Notes: a model not told the origin generated them from the sequence alone. A DNA stretch of 64,000 bases from Sideroxydans sp. (GCA_024636935.1 JAGXGC010000036.1:1-64000), one strand, 5' to 3'. Shown: positions 8,015 through 17,347, numbered from the stretch's first letter. Numbers and translations are program-made.

Positions 8015-8905
8015 TTACGGGTTGCAAGAGGCGCGGCTCAATGCCCCAGCCTTGGTCGGCACAATCTTGATGAACTCTTTCAGTTCTTCCATCAGCTTCT
8101 GTTGGATACCTTGCAATGTCAGCGCCTCCATCTGGCAGCCGGCACAAGCACCGGTCATGCTGACGTAGATGGTCTTTCCGTCCACATCCAGCAATTCGAT
8201 GTCGCCACCGTCGCGCTTCAGTTGCGGACGAACAGATTCCAACACCGCTTCGATCTTCTTGATGCGTTGCAGATTGGTCATGCCGACAGGTGCCGCCTCT
8301 TCCTTTGAGGGAGTACCGGGCTTGAAGCTTTCGCCGCGCTCAGCCATCACCTTCACCAGGATCTCTTCGATACCTTCGTGGCAAGAGGAGCAACCGCCAC
8401 CAGCTTTGGTGTAGTTGGTCACGTCTTCCACACTGCACAGTTCATTGGCGCGAATGGTGTCTTCAATCATCACTGCGTCGATGGCGAAACACTTACAGAT
8501 CAACGCGCCTTCTTCGTGATCATCGCTCCACACTTCGCCGCGATAGTTGGCGATAGCAGCTTGCAGCGCTTCGCGCCCCATCACCGAGCAGTGCATCTTC
8601 TCTGGAGGCAGACCATCAAGGTAGTCGGCGATGTCTTGGTTGCTTACTTTCAATGCATCATCCAGCGTCTTGCCTTTGACCATCTCGGTCAAGGCAGAAG
8701 AAGAAGCGATGGCAGAGCCGCAACCAAATGTCTGGAAGTGCGCATCCAAGATGATGTCCGTTTCCGGTTCCACTTTGAGCATCAGGCGCAGCGCGTCGCC
8801 GCAAGAGATCGAACCGACATCACCCACACCGTTGGCGTCTTCCAGCACACCTGCGTTGCGCGGTTGAAAGAAGTGCTCTTTAACTTTTTCCGAGTAGTCC
8901 CACAT
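8015..8905 (-). CDS. nifU: NifU, nitrogenase Fe-S cluster scaffold
   Basis: 296 residues with the full three-domain NifU plan. An IscU-like assembly domain carries C35, C62 and C106; a central [2Fe-2S] ferredoxin-like domain has C137, C139, C172 and C175 ([15 protein letters not shown]); a C-terminal Nfu domain holds the C254-x2-C257 pair (GACAGC). Cys positions in the first two domains equal those of Azotobacter NifU. Clusters built with NifS sulfur are handed to NifH and other nitrogenase proteins. Lies between iscA and nifS in the operon with 12 and 10 base gaps. Confidence 0.97.
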   Translation of the reverse strand: MWDYSEKVKEHFFQPRNAGVLEDANGVGDVGSISCGDALRLMLKVEPETDIILDAHFQTFGCGSAIASSSALTEMVKGKTLDDALKVSNQDIADYLDGLPPEKMHCSVMGREALQAAIANYRGEVWSDDHEEGALICKCFAIDAVMIEDTIRANELCSVEDVTNYTKAGGGCSSCHEGIEEILVKVMAERGESFKPGTPSKEEAAPVGMTNLQRIKKIEAVLESVRPQLKRDGGDIELLDVDGKTIYVSMTGACAGCQMEALTLQGIQQKLMEELKEFIKIVPTKAGALSRASCNP

Positions 8906-8917
8906 GTTGTCTGCTCC

Positions 8918-9241
8918 TTATGCCGAGAAAGAAGAACCGCACGCGCAGCTGGAGCTGGCGTTCGGGTTTTCGAATTTGAAACCGCTGCCGGTGAGGCTTT
9001 CCACGTAATCCACGGTCACGCCTTCCAACAAAGGAGCGGACAGCGGATCGACCAGCAACGTGACGTCGCCGACGGCGACGACGACGTCGTCTTCGCTTTT
9101 GGCTTCTTCAAGTGTCATGCCGTACTGGAAACCGGAACAGCCACCACCGGAGATGGCGATACGCAATCCGGCTACTGGCTCGGCTGCGCCCTTGATGAAT
9201 CGTTCTACAGCGGTGACTGCGGTTGGGGTGAGGGTGATCAT
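8918..9241 (-). CDS. iscA: nif-specific IscA/HesB A-type Fe-S carrier
   Basis: 107 residues, first gene of the nif operon. A-type carriers accept and deliver Fe-S clusters or iron. The three conserved Cys are C35 (GGGCSGFQYGM), C99 and C101 (SSCACGSSF). The position before nifU-nifS matches the iscA-nif gene of Azotobacter-like clusters. AAGGAG stands ahead of the ATG, and the sigma-54 promoter lies 40-55 bases upstream, so this gene begins the NifA-controlled transcript. Confidence 0.93.
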   Translation of the reverse strand: MITLTPTAVTAVERFIKGAAEPVAGLRIAISGGGCSGFQYGMTLEEAKSEDDVVVAVGDVTLLVDPLSAPLLEGVTVDYVESLTGSGFKFENPNASSSCACGSSFSA

Positions 9242-9280
9242 TGTCTGGCTCCTTGATTGGTTAGGTACGACCTATCAAGT

Positions 9281-9295
9281 GCAAGCTGTGTGCCA
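9281..9295 (-). promoter_or_regulatory. Sigma-54 (-24/-12) promoter of the nif operon
   Basis: On the minus strand TGGCAC (9295-9290), five bases, then TTGC (9284-9281) followed by A: a full match to the sigma-54 consensus with correct spacing. Transcription should start near 9269, about 28 bases before the iscA ATG. Confidence 0.9.
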
Positions 9296-9308
9296 GCCCG
9301 AGACAAAA

Positions 9309-9321
9309 AATCAGTTTGTTG
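9309..9321. promoter_or_regulatory. IHF-like site between NifA UAS and sigma-54 promoter
   Basis: AATCAGTTTGTTG fits the IHF consensus WATCAA-N4-TTR with one mismatch and sits in an A/T-rich tract. Its place between the activator site and the promoter is where IHF bends DNA in other nif promoters. Weak on sequence alone; supported by position. Confidence 0.45.
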
Positions 9322-9388
9322 TTTTATATGGGATTTATTTCTCTGACATGCTCTACCCCCGTGTGTGGAACAAGACGGGAGGGAGGGC

Positions 9389-9406
9389 TTGTAGGCTTTG
9401 CGACAA
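9389..9406. promoter_or_regulatory. NifA upstream activator sequence
   Basis: TTGT-N10-ACAA contains an exact TGT-N10-ACA NifA site at 9390-9405. The centre lies about 128 bases upstream of the expected start of the nif transcript, within the usual range. Confidence 0.8.
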
Positions 9407-9495
9407 GTCGCACACAGGCATGGATCCTCGTGCGCGCTTGGCTGACTTACTTAGGTGGAATGATAGATTTTGAAGAAAGACCGACCAAAGGAAAT

Positions 9496-9572
9496 TGGTC
9501 GGAGCGAGAGGATTCGAACCTCCGACCCCTGCGTCCCGAACGCAGTGCTCTACCAGGCTGAGCCACGCTCCG
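9496..9572 (-). tRNA. tRNA-Pro (anticodon CGG)
   Basis: A full cloverleaf can be folded on the minus strand: acceptor CGGAGCG/CGCTCCG, D-arm with GGCTCAGCCTGGTAGAGC, anticodon stem CTGCG/CGCAG with loop TTCGGGA giving anticodon CGG, T-loop TTCGAAT and encoded CCA at the 3' end. The nif promoter region lies to its left and ispB to its right. Confidence 0.95.
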
Positions 9573-9601
9573 AAGTGATGCTTTTACTACTGGGTTACTG
9601 C

Positions 9602-10564
9602 TTAGAACTGCCGCGTTGCCGCGAAGCGAGCCAATTCTAGCAGAGCATGTTTGAATTGAGTATCGGCCAAGGCGGAAATCGCGGCACATCCCATCTCGGC
9701 TTCCAACAATGCTTGCTGGCGTGTGAATTCCAGCGCACCCGTAGCTTGGATGATGGCCTGCACTTCCGGCAACCGCGCCACATCTCCTTCTTCGATAGCC
9801 GCACGCACCACGGCGGCTTGCTCGGGTGTGCCATGCTGGATGGCGTGGATCAGCGGCAACGTTGGCTTGCCTTCCGCCAGATCGTCACCCAGATGTTTAC
9901 CGGTCTGCGCCTCGTCGGCGGAATAGTCCAACACGTCATCGATCAACTGGAACGCAGTACCCAGATGCATACCGTATTTCGCGGCAGCCTCTTCTTCAGC
10001 GGGCGATGCCTTGCCGAGAATTGCACCCAGACGCATCGCCGCTTCGAACAACTTGGCTGTCTTGCAATGGATGACGCGCATGTAGTTGGCCACGTCCACA
10101 TCGGCATCGTGACAATTAAGGAGTTGCAGCACTTCGCCCTCGGCGATGACATTGGTCGCGTCGGCCAACACCTCCATCACGCGCATCTCACCGGTCTCCA
10201 CCATCATCTGGAAAGCGCGCGAATAGAGGAAGTCGCCCACCAGCACGCTAGCCGCATTGCCGAACAAGGCATTGGCAGTCTCACGGCCACGGCGCAGTTC
10301 GGATTCGTCCACCACATCGTCGTGCAACAGCGTCGCGGTATGAATGAACTCCACCACCGCAGCCAAATTGTGATGAAACGTACCCTGATAGCCGAAAGCC
10401 TGTGCCGACATCAAAACCAGCGCAGGACGCAGGCGCTTACCGCCACTGTTGACGATGTATTCACCGACCTGATTGACCAGCACCACTTCGGAATGCAGGC
10501 GCGCGCGAATCACCGCATCGACTGCGGCCATGTCTGGCGCAAGCAAATCTTTTAACTTATCCAA
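9602..10564 (-). CDS. ispB: Polyprenyl (octaprenyl) diphosphate synthase
   Basis: 320 residues. Chain-elongating trans-prenyltransferase that makes the ubiquinone side chain; fits the ubiC/ubiA genes elsewhere in the window. First Asp-rich motif LLHDDVVDES (D82, D83, D86), second QLIDDVLDYS (D209, D210, D213), and the GGKRLRP diphosphate-binding block near 41-47. The start codon is TTG at 10564 with GGAG just upstream. The exact chain length (C40 or so) cannot be read from sequence alone. The tRNA-Pro gene follows on the same strand. Confidence 0.93.
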   Translation of the reverse strand: MDKLKDLLAPDMAAVDAVIRARLHSEVVLVNQVGEYIVNSGGKRLRPALVLMSAQAFGYQGTFHHNLAAVVEFIHTATLLHDDVVDESELRRGRETANALFGNAASVLVGDFLYSRAFQMMVETGEMRVMEVLADATNVIAEGEVLQLLNCHDADVDVANYMRVIHCKTAKLFEAAMRLGAILGKASPAEEEAAAKYGMHLGTAFQLIDDVLDYSADEAQTGKHLGDDLAEGKPTLPLIHAIQHGTPEQAAVVRAAIEEGDVARLPEVQAIIQATGALEFTRQQALLEAEMGCAAISALADTQFKHALLELARFAATRQF

Positions 10565-10622
10565 GGATCTCCCCTATTGGAACCGGCGCGTATCGCGCTC
10601 TATATATTGGGTGCGCATTCTC

Positions 10623-11909
10623 TCATAAATGGCCTGTTCGGCGCCGCATCAGGTGCAGGCCAATACCTACCCCCACTACACTCAGGGCCATCACATACCA
10701 AGCCGGCACCTGCGCGCCCAACACCGGCACCATCAAGCTGACCAGCACCGGCGTCATGCCGCCGAACACGGCATAGGCCACATTGTAGGAGAAGGATAGG
10801 CCGGAGAAGCGCACCGCGGGCGGGAACTGCATCACCGCCACGCTTGGCACCACCCCGATCACACCTACGAAAAATCCGTTCAGGGCATACAGCATATATA
10901 GATGTTCAGTGCCGTTCGCCAGTTGTTGGTAGAGCAGCCACGAAGTCGCGCCCAACGCGACACAGCCTAGCGCCAACACGCGGCCCGCGCCGTAGCGGTC
11001 GGCCAGTGCGCCGAACACGATACAACCGAAAGTGAGTGACAGCGTGGCGAAGCTGTTGGCAGTGAGCGCGGTCGCGCCGGGGATGGCGAACAGTTTCTGC
11101 ATCAGTGTTGGCGTCATCAGGATCATAACCACTATCGCAGCGGACAGCAGCCAAGTCATGAGCATGGTCAGCACCACTGCCGGACGATGGGCTCGCACCA
11201 CTTTCTTCAGCGGTAATTCATCCGCCAATTGTTGGCGGGCCTGCATCTCTTTGAACACCGGCGTTTCTTGCAGGTACTGACGCAGCCACACCGCGACCAG
11301 ACCGAACACGCCGCCCAAGATGAATGGCACGCGCCAACCTTCGGCCAGCAGACTGACCGGATCGTAAGCATGATTCACGGCAGTCGCCACCAAGGAACCG
11401 AGCAGGATGCCGCCGGTCAGTCCGGCGGTCAGTGTGCCGCAGGCGAAACCGACGTGACGTTGCGGCACGTGTTCGGCCACGAACACCCAAGCACCCGGCA
11501 CTTCACCGCCGATAGCCGCGCCCTGCATCACACGCAGCAACAGCAACAGCAGCGGCGCGGCGATTCCCAATGTGGCATAGGTCGGCAGCAGACCGATGAG
11601 CAAGGTCGGCACCGCCATCAACAGGATGCTCAGCATGAACATGCGCTTGCGGCCGAACAGGTCACCGAAGTGCGCCATGATGATGCCGCCCAGCGGACGT
11701 GCCAGATAACCGGCGGCGAAGATGCCGAAGGTCTGCACCTGACGCAGCCAGTCCGGCATGTCGGGCGGAAAGAACAGTTGCGAGATGGCCGCGGCGAAGA
11801 ACACGAAGATGACGAAGTCGTAAAATTCCAGCGCGCCGCCCAGTGCGGCCAGCGTCAGCGTGCGGTAATCATTGCGGGTCAGTCTATGCACGCTTGCTCC
11901 GCAAGACAT
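10623..11909 (-). CDS. MFS transporter, metabolite:H+ symporter (ProP/citrate) type
   Basis: 428 residues with about twelve hydrophobic segments. The N-terminal GGALEFYDFVIFVFF block and loop motif GDLFGRKRMF mark the MHS family, whose members import osmolytes or organic acids such as proline, betaine, citrate or ketoglutarate; the substrate here is unknown. The start overlaps the end of the upstream membrane-protein gene. A GTG at 11891 with GGAG upstream gives a shorter overlap of 8 bases and may be the true start. Last gene of the minus-strand envelope operon, so its link to glycan genes may be only transcriptional. Confidence 0.85.
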   Translation of the reverse strand: MSCGASVHRLTRNDYRTLTLAALGGALEFYDFVIFVFFAAAISQLFFPPDMPDWLRQVQTFGIFAAGYLARPLGGIIMAHFGDLFGRKRMFMLSILLMAVPTLLIGLLPTYATLGIAAPLLLLLLRVMQGAAIGGEVPGAWVFVAEHVPQRHVGFACGTLTAGLTGGILLGSLVATAVNHAYDPVSLLAEGWRVPFILGGVFGLVAVWLRQYLQETPVFKEMQARQQLADELPLKKVVRAHRPAVVLTMLMTWLLSAAIVVMILMTPTLMQKLFAIPGATALTANSFATLSLTFGCIVFGALADRYGAGRVLALGCVALGATSWLLYQQLANGTEHLYMLYALNGFFVGVIGVVPSVAVMQFPPAVRFSGLSFSYNVAYAVFGGMTPVLVSLMVPVLGAQVPAWYVMALSVVGVGIGLHLMRRRTGHL

Positions 11910-12486
11910 AAAGCAGGTTCACCTTCAGCGTGACCCACAAAGCGTAGATCGCCAATGGCGCATCGATCAGGTAATCCCACAGATTGGTCGATTCAAGTAC
12001 ATTGAAACTCCAGCCGGTCACCGCCAGCGCGAACACCAGCGGCAGCAAGTAGAAACCGCGCCGCATCGCCCACAGCGCAAGCAGTGACAACATCAACAAC
12101 AAACCGACACCGCCATAGCCCGAGCGGTAGGGATCGAGCGAACCCAACCCCAGTGCGAACGGATACAGCAGCAAGGCCAACACCGCGAGGAAGCCAAGCA
12201 AAGCACTGCGCTCACGCGGCTCCCACTTAGGCGCCACCTTGAACAGTCGCGCATACACCGCGAGAGACAGCAGCAACATGCTGGTGATGCTCAGATCACC
12301 CACCATGCCACGCAACCAGCCCGCCAGCGACCACCCGGCAACGGGGAACATCACCAGCACATAGCCAAGCCCAATGAACAACATGCGACGCTTGCCATCC
12401 AGACCTTGCACATAAGGTAGTCGCAAACCAAACAGCAAAAGCACCAGCGCCAATCCACTCAATCCTGTCCAGTCAGTGAATAGCAT
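11884..12486 (-). CDS. Multi-spanning membrane protein of unknown function
   Basis: 200 residues, almost wholly hydrophobic, with about six membrane segments (for example LSGLALVLLLFGLRL, MLFIGLGYVLVMFPVAGW, ALLGFLAVLALLLYPFALGLG and LPLVFALAVTGWSF). No family is recognised. The ATG at 12486 shares a base with the stop of the sialidase-like gene (TGATG), so translation is coupled. It may anchor or partner that protein; this is inferred from coupling only. Confidence 0.75.
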   Translation of the reverse strand: MLFTDWTGLSGLALVLLLFGLRLPYVQGLDGKRRMLFIGLGYVLVMFPVAGWSLAGWLRGMVGDLSITSMLLLSLAVYARLFKVAPKWEPRERSALLGFLAVLALLLYPFALGLGSLDPYRSGYGGVGLLLMLSLLALWAMRRGFYLLPLVFALAVTGWSFNVLESTNLWDYLIDAPLAIYALWVTLKVNLLYVLRSKRA

Positions 12487-13862
12487 CACATGCCTCCTTT
12501 CGCACTCAGCCGGTTCTTCATCCAACGCGCGTCGATGCGCACATGTTTGATGAAGGTGCGGTTCCAGGTATAGGCCAGATGGATGTCGCCGTTACGTGCT
12601 TGGATCATGTAAGGATAGGAGAACTCGAAATGGCACGCACCGCCACCCACCACTTTGAGCCGTGCAGACTCGACATAGGGTGCGAGTGTCTGCGCATTCG
12701 CCTTGAGCAACAAAGGATCGCTACTGCGCAGCAGCTTCTCCGTGACATCCAGACAAGCGCCCTCCGACATCTCTTTGTCGCGCAACACGTTCATCTCTTC
12801 CAGACGATGCAGTTCATGCCAACTCGCACCGCCGTCTTCCGACAGTTGCAGGCTCAACGATTCACGCCCGTGCTCCTGATCGTTCAACACCGCCAACATC
12901 CTGCCATCGTCCAGCACTAACGCGGTCAGCGCGGCATTCGGGTTGCGCAACGCATTCTTGTGCGGTGCAAGCCAGTGACGGCCACCATCTTCGGTGGCCA
13001 TCGCCACCACGCGCTTATCCGTATCCTTGCCAGCATAGCGATTGAGCACCAGCGCTTCCTTCTCGCTGCGCACCAGCACCACCGGTTGCAAAGTACCCTG
13101 CCCACCTGATGCCAAGCGTTGCTTGTCGATCACCTTGCCGGAATGATCCAGACGCAGGATCTCGGAGAACTTGCTGATGAACTCGTGATACACCGGCAGG
13201 CCCATGGTGCCGTCGGCATAGAAGAAGGGCGCACTCTTCACCAGCGTGCTGATGTTGATGAAGGGAGAGGTGATCAAACGGCGCGGCGTACTCCAGCTTC
13301 CACCTTCGTCATTCGATGTCATCAGCGTGATCGAGCTGCCCGCCCAGCCGCCCAACGACACCGTCACATAGAACAACCACAACTCGCCGTTCGCCGCACG
13401 CACGGCCACCGGATTGCCGACCTTGGCGATATAACGATGCAGACCGATTTGCGTGCTCTTGCGCCCCGCAATCTCCTCTTCGCGCCACCATGTGTTCGCC
13501 GTCGGATTGTAGATCGCACTGTTGATGGTGACATCAGGCGCACCTTCACGACTACCGGAGAACCAGAACGCGCGCAGACGGCCATCTTTCAATTCCACCA
13601 GCGAGACGGCATGCGTCGATGTGTGCTGACGACTGGATACCAGATGGGCTTCCAACTTGCCCATTACCACATTCGGTTCCGGCGCTTGCGCGCGGCGTCC
13701 GCGCTGTCTCTTTACCGGGACTGGCTCCGGTTCTGCGTCTAGCACCACAGGTTCCGGCAAACGAAAATCAAAACCAACTTGCCAGCTCGCCGCCTTGGAC
13801 AATGCCAAGGTGAATGCAGCCAGCACGAACGCCAACAAGGCCAGGCGCTTATATTTCCCCAT
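12486..13862 (-). CDS. Sialidase-like (BNR/Asp-box) membrane-anchored protein
   Basis: 458 residues. After a short basic start, one hydrophobic segment (LALLAFVLAAFTLAL) acts as signal or anchor, then a linker rich in Pro and Glu, then a beta-propeller of sialidase type. Three Asp-boxes are visible: SNDEGGSW, TEDGGRHW and SEDGGASW. An early FSGSREGAPDV block is typical of sialidase-superfamily exo-glycosidases. The substrate may be an envelope glycan rather than sialic acid. Start at 13862 overlaps the stop of the upstream glycosyltransferase gene. Enzyme activity is inferred from fold only. Confidence 0.8.
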   Translation of the reverse strand: MGKYKRLALLAFVLAAFTLALSKAASWQVGFDFRLPEPVVLDAEPEPVPVKRQRGRRAQAPEPNVVMGKLEAHLVSSRQHTSTHAVSLVELKDGRLRAFWFSGSREGAPDVTINSAIYNPTANTWWREEEIAGRKSTQIGLHRYIAKVGNPVAVRAANGELWLFYVTVSLGGWAGSSITLMTSNDEGGSWSTPRRLITSPFINISTLVKSAPFFYADGTMGLPVYHEFISKFSEILRLDHSGKVIDKQRLASGGQGTLQPVVLVRSEKEALVLNRYAGKDTDKRVVAMATEDGGRHWLAPHKNALRNPNAALTALVLDDGRMLAVLNDQEHGRESLSLQLSEDGGASWHELHRLEEMNVLRDKEMSEGACLDVTEKLLRSSDPLLLKANAQTLAPYVESARLKVVGGGACHFEFSYPYMIQARNGDIHLAYTWNRTFIKHVRIDARWMKNRLSAKGGM

Positions 13863-15580
13863 CAACGACACCCTTCCACATTTTGCATTTCTTCTCCTTC
13901 TCCTGACGGTGCGCGCAACAGCCATTCGCGCACGAATAGTTGCTGCATCACTTTTCCGCCCAGCATGGCTTTTATCTCTGCATCGTTATGCCGACCGCGT
14001 ATCTCCAGACGCGATCCGACCACTTCGCATTCCGCACAGGGTTTGTCCTGTAATGGCAATTGCACCGCGTACAGCGGATAGCGCACTTTCAGTTCGTCCA
14101 TCAAAATCGGCGGCTGCGCATGGTAACCGTGAATGCGTGCAGCGGGCAGCAGGAATCGATAGTCTTCCCAACTGGCGCGGAAATCACAGGGCACCCACAC
14201 ATCTTTATCCTGCACCGCCTGCTGCGCGGCCACATCGTAGCGACCCGCAGCGCCGTCAAAGGGACGCAGGAACATGGCCAGCATCAACAAAGTCAGCAAT
14301 GACACTAGCAGCGTCAGCCCGCGCGTCCAGCGCGCCGCGAACATCGCCAACACTGCCAGCAACACAGTGACACCCAGCGTCGTCCAGAACACCGCGTCAT
14401 ACAGACCGCCCATCTGTATTTGCAAGTTGTATGCGAGCCAGCCTAACAGTGCGAGTACCGCGACGGATGCCAATAAGCTAGTGATGAAAGCCGCGCGCGG
14501 GATGCGCTGCCAATTCAAGGCAAGCAGCAAAGCCACGCCCGGCATCGCATCCAGGAGATAGCGCGCAGAGCGCTGGCTGGGAATGGCGAAGATCACGAAC
14601 AGCACGATCATCCACATCCACAGCATGCGTTCCTCGTCGTTCATGCGATAGCGACGTTGCCATGCGATCACGAACAAGCCTATCACCGGGAAGGCAAGCA
14701 AGCCGGCGTTCAACGGATAACCCAGCAACAGCACCCACACGCTACTGCCGCCCCATAATAATTTGGCCCAATAGCTACCGATATGCGGATCGAACTTGCC
14801 CGCGTTCTCGCCCACCACGAATTCCTGCCATACCGCTTGCGGATCGGGATCGAACGCGAACCACAGCGCGAACAGACCCAGTGACACGATGCCGACGATC
14901 ATGAGCTTGATGACATCGTTCATCAGGAAAGGTCGCAGGCGATAACGGCGCTGGTACAGATACCACCAGGTCAGCGCCAGCCCGACTGGGGCCAGCAGTG
15001 CGAACGACTTGTACAACAGGCCGATGCCGGTGAAGAGTCCCAATAGCAATGGCGCGGCAAAGCGCGAATCAAAGGCGCGCTCGCGCCAGTACAGCAAAGT
15101 GAAGAACGGCAGGAACAACCAGAACGTCTCGGCCGGATTGACCAGAAAGGGCCGGCCGAAACGATAGGTACTGAAGAAGGCGAGGAAACTCAGCGCTGCA
15201 ATGGCACCGACTGTGCATTCCCCGCCCAGCTTGCGACCTAGCAGAAAGATCAGCCATGCGGTGAGCAACGTGTAGAGCACGCTGGGATAACGCAGATGCC
15301 AGCGATCCCATTCCGTCGCCCAGCCGGTGGAAGCGATGCCCTGCCAGAACAGCAAGGGCGGCTTGGTATTGCGCATGTGGTCGAGGTTGGACTGCAAGGG
15401 CAACCAGTCGCCACTCTGTGCAGTAAGCAGTGTGATGTGCGCGTAGACATTCTCATCGCCGTTGCGCGGGATGTGCAGACTGTCCAGCGCATAGAAGTAG
15501 ACGAACACGGCCAGCGCCACAGCCGCTAGGTATTGCAGCGGACGCGATTCGGCAACATGTCTCATCGGGCCGCGCAGCAT
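13862..15580 (-). CDS. ArnT/GT39-like integral membrane glycosyltransferase
   Basis: About 572 residues with ten or more membrane segments. The first periplasmic loop has an acidic GDENVYAH motif, followed by SGDWLPLQ and MRNTKPPLLFW, as in ArnT and other GT-C enzymes that transfer a sugar from a lipid-phosphate donor to a lipid or protein. The C-terminal third is a soluble periplasmic domain. Acceptor and sugar are unknown. The ATG at 15580 comes one base after the gtrA-like stop; an ATG at 15598 is another option. With a GtrA-like flippase next door, a lipid-linked sugar pathway is likely. Confidence 0.85.
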   Translation of the reverse strand: MLRGPMRHVAESRPLQYLAAVALAVFVYFYALDSLHIPRNGDENVYAHITLLTAQSGDWLPLQSNLDHMRNTKPPLLFWQGIASTGWATEWDRWHLRYPSVLYTLLTAWLIFLLGRKLGGECTVGAIAALSFLAFFSTYRFGRPFLVNPAETFWLFLPFFTLLYWRERAFDSRFAAPLLLGLFTGIGLLYKSFALLAPVGLALTWWYLYQRRYRLRPFLMNDVIKLMIVGIVSLGLFALWFAFDPDPQAVWQEFVVGENAGKFDPHIGSYWAKLLWGGSSVWVLLLGYPLNAGLLAFPVIGLFVIAWQRRYRMNDEERMLWMWMIVLFVIFAIPSQRSARYLLDAMPGVALLLALNWQRIPRAAFITSLLASVAVLALLGWLAYNLQIQMGGLYDAVFWTTLGVTVLLAVLAMFAARWTRGLTLLVSLLTLLMLAMFLRPFDGAAGRYDVAAQQAVQDKDVWVPCDFRASWEDYRFLLPAARIHGYHAQPPILMDELKVRYPLYAVQLPLQDKPCAECEVVGSRLEIRGRHNDAEIKAMLGGKVMQQLFVREWLLRAPSGEGEEMQNVEGCR

Positions 15581-15581
15581 G

Positions 15582-16085
15582 TCAGCCGTTCTTCCCATGA
15601 ACTTTTTGTGCCTTGAATTTAAGGCGACCAAAAGTCCAGATGTCATTGAGCAGAAAGTTCAGCACACTGGTGACGCCGATGGCGATGAAGTTGGCGATCA
15701 TATAGTAGACATGCGGCGCCAACAGATTGGTGAACAGGAATTGCAACGCGATGCTCACACCGCAAGCAAGTGTGTACTGCCCGAACTGAACCACCCAAGG
15801 ACGGCGTTGATGCTCCACGCGATCCTTCCAAGTCCACAGCCGGTTCCAGAAGAAGTTGTTCAGCGTCGCAAAGAAGATCGCAGCGGACAGCGCGATGTTG
15901 AGCTGCCACCAGTTCACCGCACCCACCACTTGCGACACGTTGAATACGTGTTCCTGCACCAAATACAGCACGCCCTGATTGACCACGATGCCGGAGACAC
16001 CGACGGTACCGAACTTGAGGAAGCGGATGGAAAAGATGCGCCGCAACAGCGACGCCGTGCGCATGCGGATCTTGAACGGCGTCAT
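15582..16085 (-). CDS. GtrA-like membrane protein (lipid-linked sugar translocation)
   Basis: 167 residues with four membrane segments. GtrA proteins are thought to move undecaprenyl-phosphate-glucose or similar carriers across the inner membrane. The N-terminal FLKFGTVGVSGIVVNQGVLYL, the central FFATLNNFFWNRLWTWKDR and the C-terminal FLLNDIWTFGR are family marks. The ATG at 16085 overlaps the stop of the GT9 gene (ATGA). It sits directly before an ArnT-like transferase, the usual functional pair. Confidence 0.88.
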   Translation of the reverse strand: MTPFKIRMRTASLLRRIFSIRFLKFGTVGVSGIVVNQGVLYLVQEHVFNVSQVVGAVNWWQLNIALSAAIFFATLNNFFWNRLWTWKDRVEHQRRPWVVQFGQYTLACGVSIALQFLFTNLLAPHVYYMIANFIAIGVTSVLNFLLNDIWTFGRLKFKAQKVHGKNG

Positions 16086-17347
16086 GCGGCGTGATTCTCC
16101 TGCAGCAGGGCACGTGCCTTTTCCAGCACTTGCGCCGGCGTGATGCGTTTCAGACATTGGTTGTCGCCGTCGCAGGGCGAATTGCGGTGGTTGTACGCGG
16201 TCAGGCAGGGGGAGCAGGAAAGTCCGGTGAACAAGCAGTGGATGTTGGGCGCGAGCGGGCTGTACAGCGCCGGCGTCTCCGGCCCGAAGAACACCAATGT
16301 CGGCAGGGAGGTGAGCGCAGCGAACTGGCCCGGTCCGCCGTCATTGGTCACCAGCAGTTGCGCGCGCTGGAACACCGCCAACAGATGACGCACGGAACGG
16401 GTATAGCCGGTCAGATCGATACAGTGATCATGTTTGCAATGTGCCGCGATGCGTTTGGCCAATGGCTTCGCATCCGGCAGGCCGATCAAGCCCACCACAT
16501 AGCCTTCTTTCAGAAGCTCATCGCACAGTTGTTCGTAATACTCGGGCGGCCAAGCGCGGATGGGCAGGATGCCACCATCGGGATAGACCAGCACCAGTTT
16601 CTTACCACCCAACACAGGGAAATCCGCTTCCAGCTGCGTGATCTCGCGCGCCACTTCGCCTTCCTCGAACTGCAACAACGGCGGCGCGCTGACCTCTCCC
16701 GGCGCGCGTTTGGCGATGGGTCGACCGCGGGATTCGATGGCTTCCACCATGGTCAGGAACTGCTGCGACAGATGCTGGTAAGGGTTGTACATCACCTTGC
16801 GGTTCATGAACGTACCGCGATACAGGCCTTCCTGCGTGTGCGACTCGAAGCCGACCCGCACTTTGGCGCCGGACAGGTAGGAGAAGATGCTGCTGATACG
16901 CGTGAACAGTTCGCAGTCGATCACCACATCGAAATCCAGCGCACGCATCTTGGAGATCGCCTGCAGGCTGTCACTGGCTAGGTCACCCAGCGCCTTGTCG
17001 TTCAGCGTGATGACATTCTCTTTGGGCATCACGCCCAGCAAATCGAGCACTTCACGGTTCTTGTGGAACATCAGCATGTGCAGCTCGGCATCCGGATAGC
17101 GGCGCTTGAGTTCAGCGAACATGGGCTGCGCCAGCACCAGACTGCCCATCTCGGACAGCAGCACGATGAGGATACGCTTGGGCTGAGTCACCTTGGCAGG
17201 CGAGACGAACGCCGACTTCAAGTGCTCATAGAGCGACAGGGCTGCACAGATGGGTACACCGGCCAGCCGGTCGACGGCTCTCTGGAAATCAATGTTCAAT
17301 GGATGGTCCCGTTGCTTGAAGAAAACCGAATGCGGCTTAACCGTCAT
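16082..17347 (-). CDS. Glycosyltransferase family 9 (heptosyltransferase-like)
   Basis: 421 residues. GT9 enzymes add heptose or related sugars to the lipopolysaccharide core from ADP-sugars. The first Rossmann half begins after a 55-residue leader at KRILIVLLSEMGSLVLAQPM; the second has the nucleotide-binding LVTNDGGPGQFAALTSLPTLVFFGPE. Four Cys near the C-terminus (SCSPC and SPCDGDNQC) are unusual but seen in some family members. First gene of a six-gene minus-strand operon; its promoter must lie in the short gap shared with the divergent kinase gene. Confidence 0.85.
   Translation of the reverse strand: MTVKPHSVFFKQRDHPLNIDFQRAVDRLAGVPICAALSLYEHLKSAFVSPAKVTQPKRILIVLLSEMGSLVLAQPMFAELKRRYPDAELHMLMFHKNREVLDLLGVMPKENVITLNDKALGDLASDSLQAISKMRALDFDVVIDCELFTRISSIFSYLSGAKVRVGFESHTQEGLYRGTFMNRKVMYNPYQHLSQQFLTMVEAIESRGRPIAKRAPGEVSAPPLLQFEEGEVAREITQLEADFPVLGGKKLVLVYPDGGILPIRAWPPEYYEQLCDELLKEGYVVGLIGLPDAKPLAKRIAAHCKHDHCIDLTGYTRSVRHLLAVFQRAQLLVTNDGGPGQFAALTSLPTLVFFGPETPALYSPLAPNIHCLFTGLSCSPCLTAYNHRNSPCDGDNQCLKRITPAQVLEKARALLQENHAA

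Noticed and set aside
11229-11933. 234-codon open frame opposite the MFS gene
   Set aside because: Gln/His-rich composition and full overlap with a membrane transporter show it is a shadow.
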